From Mesobacillus jeotgali (GTDB lineage Bacteria > Bacillota > Bacilli > Bacillales > Cytobacillaceae): DNA of 64,000 bases. Where the stretch lies: positions 1,845,526 to 1,909,525 of the forward strand of contig NZ_CP025025.1 of the NCBI RefSeq assembly GCF_002874535.1, in the 5' to 3' direction. How positions within the stretch are numbered: the stretch's first letter is position 1; each line of letters opens with the position of its first letter. The position numbers were made by a program, and so were the translations under genes. Shown here one piece after another: positions 8,176 to 17,519 of the stretch. Below the pieces are notes generated by a model. The model made no database searches, was not told the origin of the DNA, and was given only the letters and a program-made list of their open reading frames with translations.

Positions 8176-8236
8176 TGAAGAGGGAGGAACTGTATTGGTT
8201 CCTCTCTTTTTTTTGTAGGGTAATTTAAATTGGGTT

Positions 8237-8444
8237 TTTATTGGCGCCCTCTTTTTGGGCATTTTGAAGGTTTTGTTCACCAAAAGGCTGTATTGGCGCC
8301 CTGTTTTTCGTATTTTTGAAGATTAAGGTCGCCAATAGGCTGTATTGGTGCCCTGATTTTCGTATTTTTGAAGATTAAGGTCGCCAATAGGCTGTATTGG
8401 TGCCCTGTTTTTTCTCATTTTGGAGATTTAGGTCACTAATGAAT
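8237..8444 (+). repeat. Four tandem 52-bp repeats with internal palindrome
   Basis: Units start at 8237, 8289, 8341 and 8393. Units 2 and 3 are almost identical; 1 and 4 are diverged. Each contains TATTGGCGCCCTG near the left end and GTCGCCAATAGGC at the right, so ATTGGCG and CGCCAAT can pair. They fill most of the 380-base gap between two plus-strand genes. No open frame or CRISPR-like spacer is present. Confidence 0.9.
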
Positions 8445-8555
8445 ACAATCGTGATTCTTTCCTTTTTAAATTCAAACTGCAAAAATAAATATTTACCATT
8501 TTATTCTTTTGGTGTAAAATTACACTAAATAAATGTTTCATTGGGGGTCTTGGTA

Positions 8556-10013
8556 ATGAAGAAGGATGCCGGGTTTATAGTTATTTATCTAATATTAATG
8601 CCTCTATTTCTATCTTTTTTCGGGATTGCGGTTTTACCGATTGAGAAGTTCGGTCCGCCAGCCCTGTTAGGGATTATCTCGATTGTTGCTATGATCATAG
8701 GGTTTCGATTTGGGAAAAGGCCGCAGGCCAAAACGTTTTATGGTCGGTATCTGCCGATTTATACTCCGCTTTTGCTGACCGTGTTTCTTGCTGCAGTTGG
8801 GATGATAATATCAAAGGGATTCTTCGGTCATCAGGTATGGGCAATTTTCGTATTCACGCTATTCCCTTTTTTGCCGAATTCGTTTATATCCGCGATGATG
8901 GGACAATTTATATACACATTTGCAGTGCCGTTCGCTTATTATTTATTCTTTTTAATCGGCTATATCGTCTCTGAACGGAGGACGAATTCTAAAGTTACCA
9001 TCAGCAAGCTGAATCTGTTTGCAGGGATAGGCACCATTATCCTGTTGTTGGCTGTCATTGGTTCAATTCATATTGAGCGCAGCAAGCATATTCTTCCGCC
9101 GTCCTATGGCTTTGATTATGGAAATGGCTTTTCGAGTGTCGAACTGGAGCCGTATTATGTGACGAACCCAAATAACATCCTGCCAAAGCTTCAAAAACCG
9201 GCGAGTTTCAGTGTGGAAACTCAAAGCGAAATGCCCATTTTGGATGGGGCGGAGGCAGCGTATCCCGTTTATGCTGCATTCGCAAACGCAACCTACATAG
9301 ATATTAAAAACAAAAACGCGCTTCCAACAGGTGAGGAGATTGTTAGTTTTACGAATACAATTTATGCCTTTGAAAGACTAGTATCAGGTGAGGTTGATAT
9401 TTTCTTTGGAGCCCAGCCTTCTGCTTCGCAACAAAGCCTGGCAGAGAGCAGGGGGAAGGAACTCGTTCTCACACCAATAGGCAAGGAAGCCTTTGTGTTT
9501 TTTGTAAATGAAAAGAATCCTGTTGAATCCCTGTCTTCGGAGCATATTAAATCCATTTATTCTGGTAAAATATCCAATTGGAATGAAGTTGGTGGAGAGG
9601 ATAATAAGATCATGGCGTTCCAGCGGCCAGCGGACTCGGGCAGCCAGACAATCATGGAAAAATTCATGGGTGATACACCGTTAATGCCAGCGCTGAAAGA
9701 AGAAGTTGCGGGAATGGGCGATGTAATGGAGGAGGTTGCCAGGTATCGCAACTACAATAATTCAATAGGTTACTCATTCCGCTTTTTCACAACAGGCATG
9801 AATCCGAATGAAAAGATCAAGCTGATCTCACTGGACGGAGTCGAGCCATCACCTGAAAACATTGCCTCAGGTAAATATCCATATGTCGTCAATCTATATG
9901 CAATTACAGTAAAGGACAACCCAAAAAAATCCGTCCAGCCTATGCTTGAATGGATGCAGGGTCCTGAGGGCCAGAAGTTGCTTGAGGAGGTTGGATATAT
10001 TCCATTACAATAG
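8556..10013 (+). CDS. Membrane-anchored PstS-like substrate-binding protein
   Basis: 485 residues from ATG at 8556, eight bases after TTGGGGG. The N-terminal 180 residues hold about five to seven membrane segments instead of a lipoprotein signal. Residues about 190-485 are a PstS-type phosphate-binding-protein domain: DIFFGAQPSASQQSLAESRG, LTPIGKEAFVFFVNEKNPV, SIYSGKISNWNEVGG and RPADSGSQTIMEKFMGD, all typical of PBP-like proteins. No pst permease or ATPase gene is nearby, so it may be a sensor or scaffold rather than a transport component (inference). The ligand is unknown. An odd number of spans would place the domain outside the cell. Confidence 0.8.
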   Translation: MKKDAGFIVIYLILMPLFLSFFGIAVLPIEKFGPPALLGIISIVAMIIGFRFGKRPQAKTFYGRYLPIYTPLLLTVFLAAVGMIISKGFFGHQVWAIFVFTLFPFLPNSFISAMMGQFIYTFAVPFAYYLFFLIGYIVSERRTNSKVTISKLNLFAGIGTIILLLAVIGSIHIERSKHILPPSYGFDYGNGFSSVELEPYYVTNPNNILPKLQKPASFSVETQSEMPILDGAEAAYPVYAAFANATYIDIKNKNALPTGEEIVSFTNTIYAFERLVSGEVDIFFGAQPSASQQSLAESRGKELVLTPIGKEAFVFFVNEKNPVESLSSEHIKSIYSGKISNWNEVGGEDNKIMAFQRPADSGSQTIMEKFMGDTPLMPALKEEVAGMGDVMEEVARYRNYNNSIGYSFRFFTTGMNPNEKIKLISLDGVEPSPENIASGKYPYVVNLYAITVKDNPKKSVQPMLEWMQGPEGQKLLEEVGYIPLQ

Positions 10014-10040
10014 GATAACGCATGATAAATCGACCAACCA

Positions 10041-10081
10041 AAAAGGCTAAACCTGGGTAATACCTGGTTTAGCCTTTTTTT
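10041..10081 (+). terminator. Rho-independent terminator
   Basis: AAAAAGGCTAAACCTGGG / ACCTGGTTTAGCCTTTTTT stem-loop with a long T run, just after the PstS-like gene. Confidence 0.9.
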
Positions 10082-10108
10082 GTCGTCGTCGACTTTATAA
10101 TAAGAAGA

Positions 10109-10213
10109 TTAAAGGTACAGACTAGCTATTCCGCCTAGCAGTAAAAGAATGGTGCCGGTTAATAGGGCTATTTTGGTAGGACGATTTGATTTATGAAAAA
10201 TCCTTGAGAACAT
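10109..10213 (-). CDS. 34-residue membrane micropeptide
   Basis: ATG preceded by GCGAGGTG at normal spacing, then 34 codons. The first 14 residues are basic (MFSRIFHKSNRPTK), followed by one hydrophobic helix, IALLTGTILLLLGGIASLYL, running to the C-terminus. The ribosome site and the sensible membrane topology make it a likely real single-span peptide. No homologue recognised. Confidence 0.55.
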   Translation of the reverse strand: MFSRIFHKSNRPTKIALLTGTILLLLGGIASLYL

Positions 10214-10368
10214 CCGTCAACACCTCGCTTAGAAAGAGTTTAGCTAACTTTAATACGTTTATGGAATGGAAAAGATTCATGTATTACAGGTAGGTGCTCT
10301 TTGTTCCATTATTCTCATATGAAAAAAGGATGGTTCCTGACTCGGAATCCATCCCCATTTGTTCATCA

Positions 10369-11160
10369 TTAATCACCATCAAGCATTCTGAAGACTCCAC
10401 CAAGGACACTGCCTTCGCCTTTGTTTTGTCCTCCGGCTTGTGGTGCGGCTGCAAATACTCTGCTGGCTAGGCGGCTGAATGGAAGTGATTGGATCCATAC
10501 AGTTCCTGGGCCTCTAAGTGTCGCAAAGAAGAGACCTTCTCCGCCAAATAAGGCTGTTTTAATGCCTTTTACCATTTCGATGTCGTAATTCACGTTGCTT
10601 GTCATTGCAACCAGGCAGCCAGTATCGACTTTGATGACCTCTCCTGGTTGAAGTTCTCTTTTATGTATCGTTCCGCCAGCGTGTACAAATGCCATCCCGT
10701 CTCCTTCAAGCTTCTGCATGATGAAGCCTTCTCCACCAAAGAAACCTGCTCCAAGCTTCCTTTGGAATTCAACTCCAACTGAAACACCTTTTGCCGCAGC
10801 GAGGAAAGCGTCCTTTTGGCAGATGATCTTGCCGCCATTCTGACTTAAATCCATCGGAATGATTTTACCAGGATAAGGAGACGCGAATGATACATGCTTC
10901 TTATCGTGACCAGTATTGGTAAATGTGGTCATGAAAAGGCTCTCGCCCGTCAATAACCGCTTTCCGGCACCAAACAGTTTGCCAACAAAACCGCCTCCAC
11001 TGCCTGAACCATCGCCAAAAATCGTTTCCATTTCAATTTGCTGGTCCATCATCATCAGACTGCCAGCTTCAGCTACAACCGTTTCATTCGGATCCAATTC
11101 AACCTCGACAAACTGCATGTCATCGCCGTAGATTTTAAAATCAATTTCATGGTTTCTCAA
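10369..11160 (-). CDS. TIGR00266/AIM24-family protein
   Basis: About 263 residues. TTG at 11160 lies seven bases after GGAGGG and is the likely start; an in-frame TTG at 11175 overlaps that ribosome site. The protein has the glycine-rich beta-prism style of the AIM24 family: [13 protein letters not shown] near the N-terminus, [20 protein letters not shown], then [20 protein letters not shown] and [20 protein letters not shown]. Bacterial members are soluble proteins of unclear function, often near membrane-stress genes. It stands alone here. Confidence 0.88.
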   Translation of the reverse strand: MRNHEIDFKIYGDDMQFVEVELDPNETVVAEAGSLMMMDQQIEMETIFGDGSGSGGGFVGKLFGAGKRLLTGESLFMTTFTNTGHDKKHVSFASPYPGKIIPMDLSQNGGKIICQKDAFLAAAKGVSVGVEFQRKLGAGFFGGEGFIMQKLEGDGMAFVHAGGTIHKRELQPGEVIKVDTGCLVAMTSNVNYDIEMVKGIKTALFGGEGLFFATLRGPGTVWIQSLPFSRLASRVFAAAPQAGGQNKGEGSVLGGVFRMLDGD

Positions 11161-11534
11161 TGCTATTCCCTCCAAATAATTGAGTTTACATGTTCATTGT
11201 ACAACTTTGTGTTGGAAGTTGCAGAATATTTTTATAGTAAATGATTAGGGATTTATGCTTCATTTTTTGAATCAATGGCCGAATCAATTCGATTTTTCCA
11301 AACTCTTGCGCCTCATGTACTCGAAGGAACTGAAAGTAATCAGTTTCAGCCGTATTCTTCTGTATAAAATTAAATAGGCTTTTGCATATGTGACAAAGGC
11401 CGTTTCGTCTTCATAAATTGGTGAAGAGTATTCTTATTAATTATGTTTGTACCATGTATATAGGAATATTTTCGGTAGTGCTCAACGCTGTGACTTGTAT
11501 TTTGGAGCCCTGTATTTATCCGAGGAGGTAAAGA
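11161..11534. other. Intergenic region upstream of the bacteriocin precursor
   Basis: About 370 bases with no supported gene. An imperfect hairpin GGCTTTTG / CAAAGGCC lies near 11383-11404. The last 100 bases should hold the precursor promoter, but I could not assign a confident -35/-10 pair. Confidence 0.4.
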
Positions 11535-11816
11535 ATGATGATGAATAATTTTCAAAATGAATTGCAAATGCTGAATGTTGGTGATTTCCAGGCAACTCAG
11601 CCGGTTAGCTGGGATCAAAACCAGTACCATTCAGGGGATGAGCGGATTTTTCTAGGTTTGGGTGGTTTTGGCGGTTGTTTCGGTTTTTCTTGCTTCTTTA
11701 GCTGCTTTGGCTGCGGTGGATGTTTCCGTTGTGGAGGCTGCGGTGGTTGTGGAAGATGCGGACGTTGCGGCGGTTGTGGACGCTGTGGTGGTTGCGGCCG
11801 CTGCCATCGCGGTTAA
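11535..11816 (+). CDS. Heterocycloanthracin/sonorensin-family bacteriocin precursor (TOMM)
   Basis: 93 residues; three consecutive ATGs follow GAGGAGG. The leader (about residues 1-45) contains FQNELQMLNVGDFQATQPVS, the conserved leader of the heterocycloanthracin/sonorensin family. The core is Gly/Cys-rich and ends in many Cys-Gly-Xaa or Cys-Xaa-Xaa repeats (GCGRCGRCGGC and so on), the substrates for cyclodehydration to thiazoles. Modification genes follow at once. The product should be a thiazole-rich ribosomally made peptide, probably antibacterial. Repeat number in the core varies between strains in this family. No dedicated exporter or immunity gene was recognised nearby. Confidence 0.93.
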   Translation: MMMNNFQNELQMLNVGDFQATQPVSWDQNQYHSGDERIFLGLGGFGGCFGFSCFFSCFGCGGCFRCGGCGGCGRCGRCGGCGRCGGCGRCHRG

Positions 11817-11835
11817 GTTAGACAATCCAGATATT

Positions 11836-11868
11836 AGCCCCTGCGTAAGTTCTTGCGGGGGCTTTTCT
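11836..11868 (+). terminator. Attenuator-like terminator between precursor and modification genes
   Basis: AGCCCCTGCG / TGCGGGGGCT stem followed by TTTTC, 20 bases after the precursor stop. It probably lets the precursor be made in excess over the enzymes downstream. Confidence 0.75.
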
Positions 11869-11963
11869 TCATCATAAGACATAAGGGACAAATTGCGCTA
11901 CATACGATGATAATGACAGTCAATGAAGGAGAGTAAAGGCATTTGTGCCTGAGGAGGAGTGAG

Positions 11964-13868
11964 ATGGTGAAGCTGGACCCTTCTATGGTATTGAAGGTGA
12001 AAAGAGATACATTTTATCTCGCAGAACCAAACAGTGGTGTGTATTTAAGGAATAATTCATGTTCATTCCGTCTCGAAGGCAATGGAATTGACCAGTGGGT
12101 TGAAAAGCTTTTGCCAATGTTTAACGGGGAGTATTCGCTGGGAAAATTGACCGATGGCCTGCCTGAACCTTACAGGCAGCGCGTTTATCAAATTGCTGAA
12201 GTTCTTGTTGAAAATGGTTTTGTCAGGGATGTGAGCCAGGATGAACAGCATCAGTTATCTGAGCAGGTACTGAAAAAATTCGCCTCGCAAATTGAGTTTG
12301 TAGACAATCTGGCTGGTTCCGGTGCGTCAAGATTCCAGTCATTCCGCAAGGCAAAGGTACTGGCCGTAGGCTCCGGTCCCATGTTGAATTCTCTCGTTTC
12401 CATTTTGCTAGAATCCGGTCTGCAGAAACTGAATGTCTCTATTACAGATGAAATCCCGACGAATAGAAAAAGGGTGGCAGAGCTTGTGAATCATGCACGT
12501 AAAACAGATTCGGAGGTGGAGTACGAGGAGCATAATAGTAACGATTGGAGCGAGGTGATTAGCCCTTTCGATGCGGTCCTCTATGTTTCACAAAGTGGCA
12601 ATGTTGAAGAACTGAGGCTTTTGCAATCGATCTGCAGGGAAGTTAAGAAAACGTTCATTCCAGCCATACTGTTCAAACAAACAGGGATGGCCGGTCCCTT
12701 GTTTGCTCCTGATTCAGAGCTTTGCTGGGAATCGGCGTGGAGGCGATTGCATTCTTCTGTTTTGGAAAAAGAGCAGAAGGTCTCTGCCGCATCTTTGACC
12801 ACCGGAGCATTGCTGGCAAACGTTATTACATTTGAATTATATAAAGAACTTGCGGGCATCACGATAGCTGAACAAAGAAACAGAATTTATTTGCTGAATT
12901 TAGAAACTCTCGAGGGAAGCTGGCATTTGGTTTCGCCACATCCACTGGTAACAGGCAATTTCACATCCATAAAGGTAGGAGATCTTGAGAATCGGCTTGG
13001 TCATGACCTAAGAGTAGCTGAACCTGGAAAGCTTCTGCAGTATTTCAGTCTATTGACTTCAAAAGAGACTGGGATATTACATGAGTGGGAGGAAGGGAAT
13101 CTTAAGCAGCTTCCATTGGCACAATGCAGGGTCCAGGCAGCCGATCCGCTGTCAGATGGGCCGTCTGAATTACTGGCAGCAAGGATTTGTACAGGGTTCA
13201 CACATGAAGAAGCACGAATGGAGGCGGCGTTGACGGGAATTGAAGCATACGCAGCCCGCATGGCAGAAGTGATTGAGAATGGCCGAAATTTGGGTGTGGG
13301 TGCCGGTGAATCTTTTCCTGAAGCTGTTGCGCGAGGGCTCCAAAAATGTCTCTCAAAGGAATTTAACAATCGACTGCTCAGTGTGAAAGAGTCTATTTCC
13401 CTTATTGACCTTGAGCTTATTGAGGATGAGAGATGTGCTTTCTATTTAAAGTCTCTTACTACGATACAGGGAGAAACACGAGTGGGGGTTGGGGAGGAAG
13501 TTCGTGGTTTCCCAGTTATCTGGATCGGTACGCAGAAAGGCTGGTATGGAAGCCCTGGTCTGAATACAACTTTGGCGTTAAGGATCGCTTTACAGAAAGC
13601 ATTATCCGATTTTCAAAATGAGTCAGCTGGAGATGGAGCTAAAGTCCTGAAAGAGTCAGAGGTTCATTATTGGGAAAGGGATAAACAAAGCTTAACGATT
13701 CCGGAATGTACTGGAAGGATTCAGCGTGAAACCCTGCAGGCAGCGATTGATGTGCTTAAACAGAACAGAACCCAAATGTCAGTGTGCGAATTAAGCTTTG
13801 AACAGATTTTCAACCAGCAACTTGAAGGCGTATTTGGTGTATCGCTGCGAGAGGAGGGATTGAGTTGA
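11964..13868 (+). CDS. Thiazole bacteriocin maturation protein, ThiF-like (TOMM partner protein)
   Basis: 634 residues from ATG at 11964, after GAGGAGG. The N-terminal 90 residues look like a leader-binding RRE winged-helix region. Residues about 110-300 contain a ThiF/E1-like Rossmann fold (VLAVGSGPMLNSLVSILLES). The C-terminal half has a degenerate YcaO-like look (EARMEAALTGIEAYAARM) but lacks a clear ATP-binding set. It matches the putative thiazole-containing bacteriocin maturation protein family found beside heterocycloanthracin precursors. It should bring the leader peptide to the cyclodehydratase encoded next, whose gene overlaps it by four bases. Confidence 0.88.
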   Translation: MVKLDPSMVLKVKRDTFYLAEPNSGVYLRNNSCSFRLEGNGIDQWVEKLLPMFNGEYSLGKLTDGLPEPYRQRVYQIAEVLVENGFVRDVSQDEQHQLSEQVLKKFASQIEFVDNLAGSGASRFQSFRKAKVLAVGSGPMLNSLVSILLESGLQKLNVSITDEIPTNRKRVAELVNHARKTDSEVEYEEHNSNDWSEVISPFDAVLYVSQSGNVEELRLLQSICREVKKTFIPAILFKQTGMAGPLFAPDSELCWESAWRRLHSSVLEKEQKVSAASLTTGALLANVITFELYKELAGITIAEQRNRIYLLNLETLEGSWHLVSPHPLVTGNFTSIKVGDLENRLGHDLRVAEPGKLLQYFSLLTSKETGILHEWEEGNLKQLPLAQCRVQAADPLSDGPSELLAARICTGFTHEEARMEAALTGIEAYAARMAEVIENGRNLGVGAGESFPEAVARGLQKCLSKEFNNRLLSVKESISLIDLELIEDERCAFYLKSLTTIQGETRVGVGEEVRGFPVIWIGTQKGWYGSPGLNTTLALRIALQKALSDFQNESAGDGAKVLKESEVHYWERDKQSLTIPECTGRIQRETLQAAIDVLKQNRTQMSVCELSFEQIFNQQLEGVFGVSLREEGLS

Positions 13869-15814
13869 GTTCCTTCGTAGTCATTATTGGGGAAGGCTGG
13901 CTGGCTGATTCGGTTGCTGGTGAATTATCATCACGCTATCAGGTTTTCAGAAGGACTGATTTTGAGAATGGGCTGCCAGAAAATACAGAATTGATGCTTG
14001 TCCTTCATGATTTTTGGAACCCAATGGCGCATCACAAAGCTGAAGAAGCGGTAAGACTGACTGGCAGTCCCTGGCTCCGTGCCTTTGTTTCGTTTGGAGA
14101 GGGAATCATCGGACCGCTCGTCAGGCCTGGCACCCCCGGATGCTCCCAATGTGCTGACCTGAGGAGACTGCTAGGAGGTCAGGAACGGAGCGAAATGCGT
14201 GAAGTGAAGCGAAGGCTGGCGGCTGAAACAGAAACTGGTTCGAATCCATGGGCATCGAAAAATGGACTTTTGCATCTGACTCATTTAATTGTAACTGAAG
14301 CGGATCAAGTTCTTGCGGGCAAAGAGTGCCTTTCGGCAGGTAGAATGTATTTTACCGAATTAAAAACATTGAATGGATCCTGGCATTCGTTTCTGGCCGA
14401 TTCCCTGTGCGAGGTATGCAGTACTATTCCGGATGATACAGCTTCACTTGCAAAAATCACATTAAATCCAAGTCCGAAGATCAGTGCGAGCAGCTACCGA
14501 TGTACACCGCTGGACAAGATGAAGGAATCTCTCATCGGCGATTATTTTGACAATCGGACAGGACTGCTAAACAGTAAAATGTACGATTTGGTCACTCCAT
14601 TCGCCGATGCGAGCGTTAATCTGCCAATGATCTCCGGAGGAAATGAGGGCACAGCCGGCAGGACACAATGCTACGCAGAAAGCGAATTGACTGCCATACT
14701 GGAAGGGCTTGAACGCCACTGCGGACTTCAGCCGCGCGGGAAGCGGACAGTCATCCATGACAGTTACCGGAACTTGGAAAAGCAGGCATTGAACCCATTG
14801 GAAGTTGGTGTCCATGCCGATGAAGAATATGAAAAGCCTGGCTTTCCATTTGAAAAATTCGACCCTGAGCGCGCGATGGATTGGGTATGGGGCTACTCTC
14901 TTATTGAAGAGCGTCCGATTCTCGTCCCCGAGTTGCTTTCCTATTATAGTCTCGGATGCGGATCAGCCGGGTTTGTCTATGAAACTTCAAATGGCTGCGC
15001 GCTTGGCGGCAGCAGGGAAGAGGCGATTTTTTACGGCATCATGGAAGTGGTAGAGCGTGATTCCTTCCTTTTGTCCTGGTACTCAAAATTGAAGCTGCCA
15101 CGTCTCGATCTTCAATCTGCTGAAGATGAAGAACTGCTTTTAATGGCGGAGCGGATGAGGGCTGTAGCTGGTTATGATTTGTATTTATTTAATGCCACCA
15201 TGGAGCATGGTATTCCAAGTGTTTGGGCGATGGCGAAAAACAGGAAGGATAATGGGTTGAACATTATTTGTGCGGCAGGTGCCCATCTTGATCCGGTTAA
15301 GGCAGCCAAAAGTGCTGTTCAGGAGCTCGCCGGAATGATGCTCAATCTCGATGAAAAACTGGAATCGAACAAGGAAAAATACTTGCAAATGCTCGATGAT
15401 GATTCACTAGTGCGAGAGATGGATGATCACGGAATGCTGTACGGATTGCCGCAGGCGGAGGAACGCTTAGGCTTCCTGCTCGATGAAGATCGACCATTAC
15501 AGAGTTTTCAAGACGCTTTTCAAAAGGAGTCGCGACATTCGGACCTGACGGAAGACTTGAATGATATCTTAAAGGAATTTAGACGATTGGGACTCAATGT
15601 CATTGTTGTCAACCAGACTCCTCCTGAATTAAACAAAAATGGCCTTCATTGTGTGAAAGTATTGATACCGGGGATGCTGCCAATGACCTTTGGAAACCAT
15701 CTGACACGTCTCAAAGGGCTAGATCGTGTACTACACGTCCCGATGAAGCTTGGTTATGTGAAAGAACCAATGTCATTTGAAGAACTAAATACCTTCCCGC
15801 ATCCGTTCCCTTAG
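13865..15814 (+). CDS. YcaO-domain TOMM cyclodehydratase
   Basis: 649 residues from a TTG that overlaps the previous stop, with GAGGAGGG just upstream. The N-terminal third is an E1-like docking region with two CxxC pairs (CSQC and CEVC) likely to bind structural zinc. The YcaO domain follows (about residues 255-649): CYAESELTAILEGLERHC, CALGGSREEAIFYGIMEVVE and RDSFLLSWYSKL carry the Glu-rich ATP/Mg site. The protein ends in PHPFP, the C-terminal PxPxP signature of azoline-forming YcaO enzymes. It should convert core cysteines to thiazolines using ATP, with the ThiF-like protein delivering substrate. Confidence 0.93.
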   Translation: MSSFVVIIGEGWLADSVAGELSSRYQVFRRTDFENGLPENTELMLVLHDFWNPMAHHKAEEAVRLTGSPWLRAFVSFGEGIIGPLVRPGTPGCSQCADLRRLLGGQERSEMREVKRRLAAETETGSNPWASKNGLLHLTHLIVTEADQVLAGKECLSAGRMYFTELKTLNGSWHSFLADSLCEVCSTIPDDTASLAKITLNPSPKISASSYRCTPLDKMKESLIGDYFDNRTGLLNSKMYDLVTPFADASVNLPMISGGNEGTAGRTQCYAESELTAILEGLERHCGLQPRGKRTVIHDSYRNLEKQALNPLEVGVHADEEYEKPGFPFEKFDPERAMDWVWGYSLIEERPILVPELLSYYSLGCGSAGFVYETSNGCALGGSREEAIFYGIMEVVERDSFLLSWYSKLKLPRLDLQSAEDEELLLMAERMRAVAGYDLYLFNATMEHGIPSVWAMAKNRKDNGLNIICAAGAHLDPVKAAKSAVQELAGMMLNLDEKLESNKEKYLQMLDDDSLVREMDDHGMLYGLPQAEERLGFLLDEDRPLQSFQDAFQKESRHSDLTEDLNDILKEFRRLGLNVIVVNQTPPELNKNGLHCVKVLIPGMLPMTFGNHLTRLKGLDRVLHVPMKLGYVKEPMSFEELNTFPHPFP

Positions 15815-15825
15815 GAGGCAGCAGG

Positions 15826-17382
15826 ATGAACCTTGATCAATTTTTAAGAGATCTTCAGTTTAATATAGAACGTGCCAATCAGCAAAACTGGGAACCAAAC
15901 TGGGAAGACGCTCCTCTTACCTATAAACTGTATAAAGGCTTGCCAGTGGTGCCACTATCCGGTGAGGTCCCCTTGTCCCTGGCAGAAAACAAGACGCCAG
16001 CCAAGCCGGGGATAGAGGAGATTGGACATTTCCTTTGGTATGTTTATGGAATCACTCAAGTAAGCGAGTCGTTTTTTTCTGATGATGCTGATCCAGTCCA
16101 TACTTATAGGAGGCATGCTCCTTCTGGTGGGGGACTCTACCCGAACGAACTTTATGTATATTTGAAGATAGATGATCTCCCTGAAGGGATTTACCATTAT
16201 GACCCTGCACATCACCGCCTAGTTTTGCTCAGGGCTGGCAACTTCGATTCCTATATTGCTGCCGCTCTTGGCGAACGTTGCGATATCTCTTCCTGCTTTG
16301 GGACCGTATTCATTTCAACGATGTTCTGGAAAAACTTCTTTAAATACAATAATTTTTCATACCGTTTGCAGGGGTTGGATGCTGGTGTACTGATGGGGCA
16401 GCTGCTGGCAACGGCAAAACGTTTTGGTTTTGCTTCTGGTGTTTACTATCAATATCTGGATTCGGCAATCAATCATCTTCTCGGATTATGTGAGAAGGAG
16501 GAAAGTGTGTATTCAATTATTCCGCTGTCAGTGGAAACAACCAACTGGTCTGCGAATAGTAAAGATTCACACAATAATCTAACCTCAGCTGAGTTGGTCA
16601 GGGAACTGAAACCTGTTGCTTTGAAGAGGCATGAACGGTCGAAGGAAGTATTAGAGTTTCCTAAACTAATAACCTTGAATGAAGCAGCAAAACTTGAGTC
16701 GACCGAGTCGTTTAATAGGCTCTGTAACCAGCCTAGTGAAGTTATGGGGAATCGACAAGTTAGTCTTCCTAGAACTGAATCAATAGCATTTGATTTGGCA
16801 GAGGTAAGCAAAAAACGTTCATCACCAGAAATGGATTTTGTTTTATCCAGTGTTAGTCAGCAGCAGCTGGCTGACCTGTTGAAGGAGTCGATGTCTGCTT
16901 TTTCCTATCGCAATGATTTAAACGGAATTTACTGCAGCAATGAGCCAAGAGTTTCGATCTACGGCTGTTTTTATAATGTAGAAGCCATCCCGAATGGAGC
17001 GTACTATTACAATCAGGCACAACATTCTTTACAAGAAATTCAGCAGGGGGACCACCGTCTGCAATTACAAACAGGGTTGTCCATTGATAATGTCAACCTC
17101 ATGCAAGTACCACTTTGCTTGCATGTCGCTGGCAATAAGGATTTTTTACGAGAAGAATTAGGTTATAGAGGCTACCGGATATTACAAATGGAAGCAGGAA
17201 TGCTCGTACAAAATTTACTTTTAACAGCTTCTGCTCTTGGATTAGGGGGCCATCCCCTGCTAGGGTTTGATGCAGGCAGGGCTGATGAGCTTTATAGAAT
17301 GATAGGGAACACCAGCTTAATCCAGATACCAATTGGATCATTTCGTCCGCGTCAATGGTTAAAAGGAAGTTTGCATAGCTAG
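15826..17382 (+). CDS. SagB-type (nitroreductase-fold) azoline dehydrogenase
   Basis: 518 residues, start after GGAGGCAGCAGG. Two tandem nitroreductase-like units are visible. The first has YRRHAPSGGGLYPNELYVYL and LDAGVLMGQLLATAKRFG (residues about 90-210); the second has MEAGMLVQNLLLTASALGLG near residue 460. SagB/ThcOx enzymes use FMN to oxidise azolines to azoles, the last modification step of this cluster. It lies eleven bases after the YcaO gene, so it belongs to the same operon, which then ends at the strong hairpin at 17404. Confidence 0.92.
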   Translation: MNLDQFLRDLQFNIERANQQNWEPNWEDAPLTYKLYKGLPVVPLSGEVPLSLAENKTPAKPGIEEIGHFLWYVYGITQVSESFFSDDADPVHTYRRHAPSGGGLYPNELYVYLKIDDLPEGIYHYDPAHHRLVLLRAGNFDSYIAAALGERCDISSCFGTVFISTMFWKNFFKYNNFSYRLQGLDAGVLMGQLLATAKRFGFASGVYYQYLDSAINHLLGLCEKEESVYSIIPLSVETTNWSANSKDSHNNLTSAELVRELKPVALKRHERSKEVLEFPKLITLNEAAKLESTESFNRLCNQPSEVMGNRQVSLPRTESIAFDLAEVSKKRSSPEMDFVLSSVSQQQLADLLKESMSAFSYRNDLNGIYCSNEPRVSIYGCFYNVEAIPNGAYYYNQAQHSLQEIQQGDHRLQLQTGLSIDNVNLMQVPLCLHVAGNKDFLREELGYRGYRILQMEAGMLVQNLLLTASALGLGGHPLLGFDAGRADELYRMIGNTSLIQIPIGSFRPRQWLKGSLHS

Positions 17383-17403
17383 AAAAGCAGAAATAGTAGA
17401 TAA

Positions 17404-17440
17404 AGAAAGGCAAGGGAACCCACTCCCTCGCCTTTCTTTT
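17404..17440 (+). terminator. Terminator of the bacteriocin operon
   Basis: AGAAAGGCAAGGGA / TCCCTCGCCTTTCT stem with a T-rich tail. Confidence 0.9.
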
Positions 17441-17477
17441 GATGGCCCGAACTTATTTTTATAAGTCCGTACTTGTA

Positions 17478-17517
17478 TAGGATTAACATCAGAAAAAAAA
17501 GCTGATGCAAAATCCTA
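17478..17517 (-). terminator. Hairpin downstream of the minus-strand exported protein gene
   Basis: TAGGATTaacATCAG / CTGATgcaaAATCCTA stem immediately 3' of the minus-strand gene at 17520. Confidence 0.6.
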
Positions 17518-17519
17518 TT

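Noticed and set aside
8237..8444. Possible CRISPR array or attenuator series
   Set aside because: Units are contiguous with no unique spacers, and the hairpins lack T runs.
11652..11891. Long low-complexity frames overlapping the bacteriocin precursor on both strands
   Set aside because: They are Thr/Ala- or Val/Ala-rich mirror readings of the Cys-Gly codons of the precursor core.
13433..13621. Frames within the bacteriocin modification genes in other registers
   Set aside because: Entirely contained in well-supported coding sequences and without ribosome sites.
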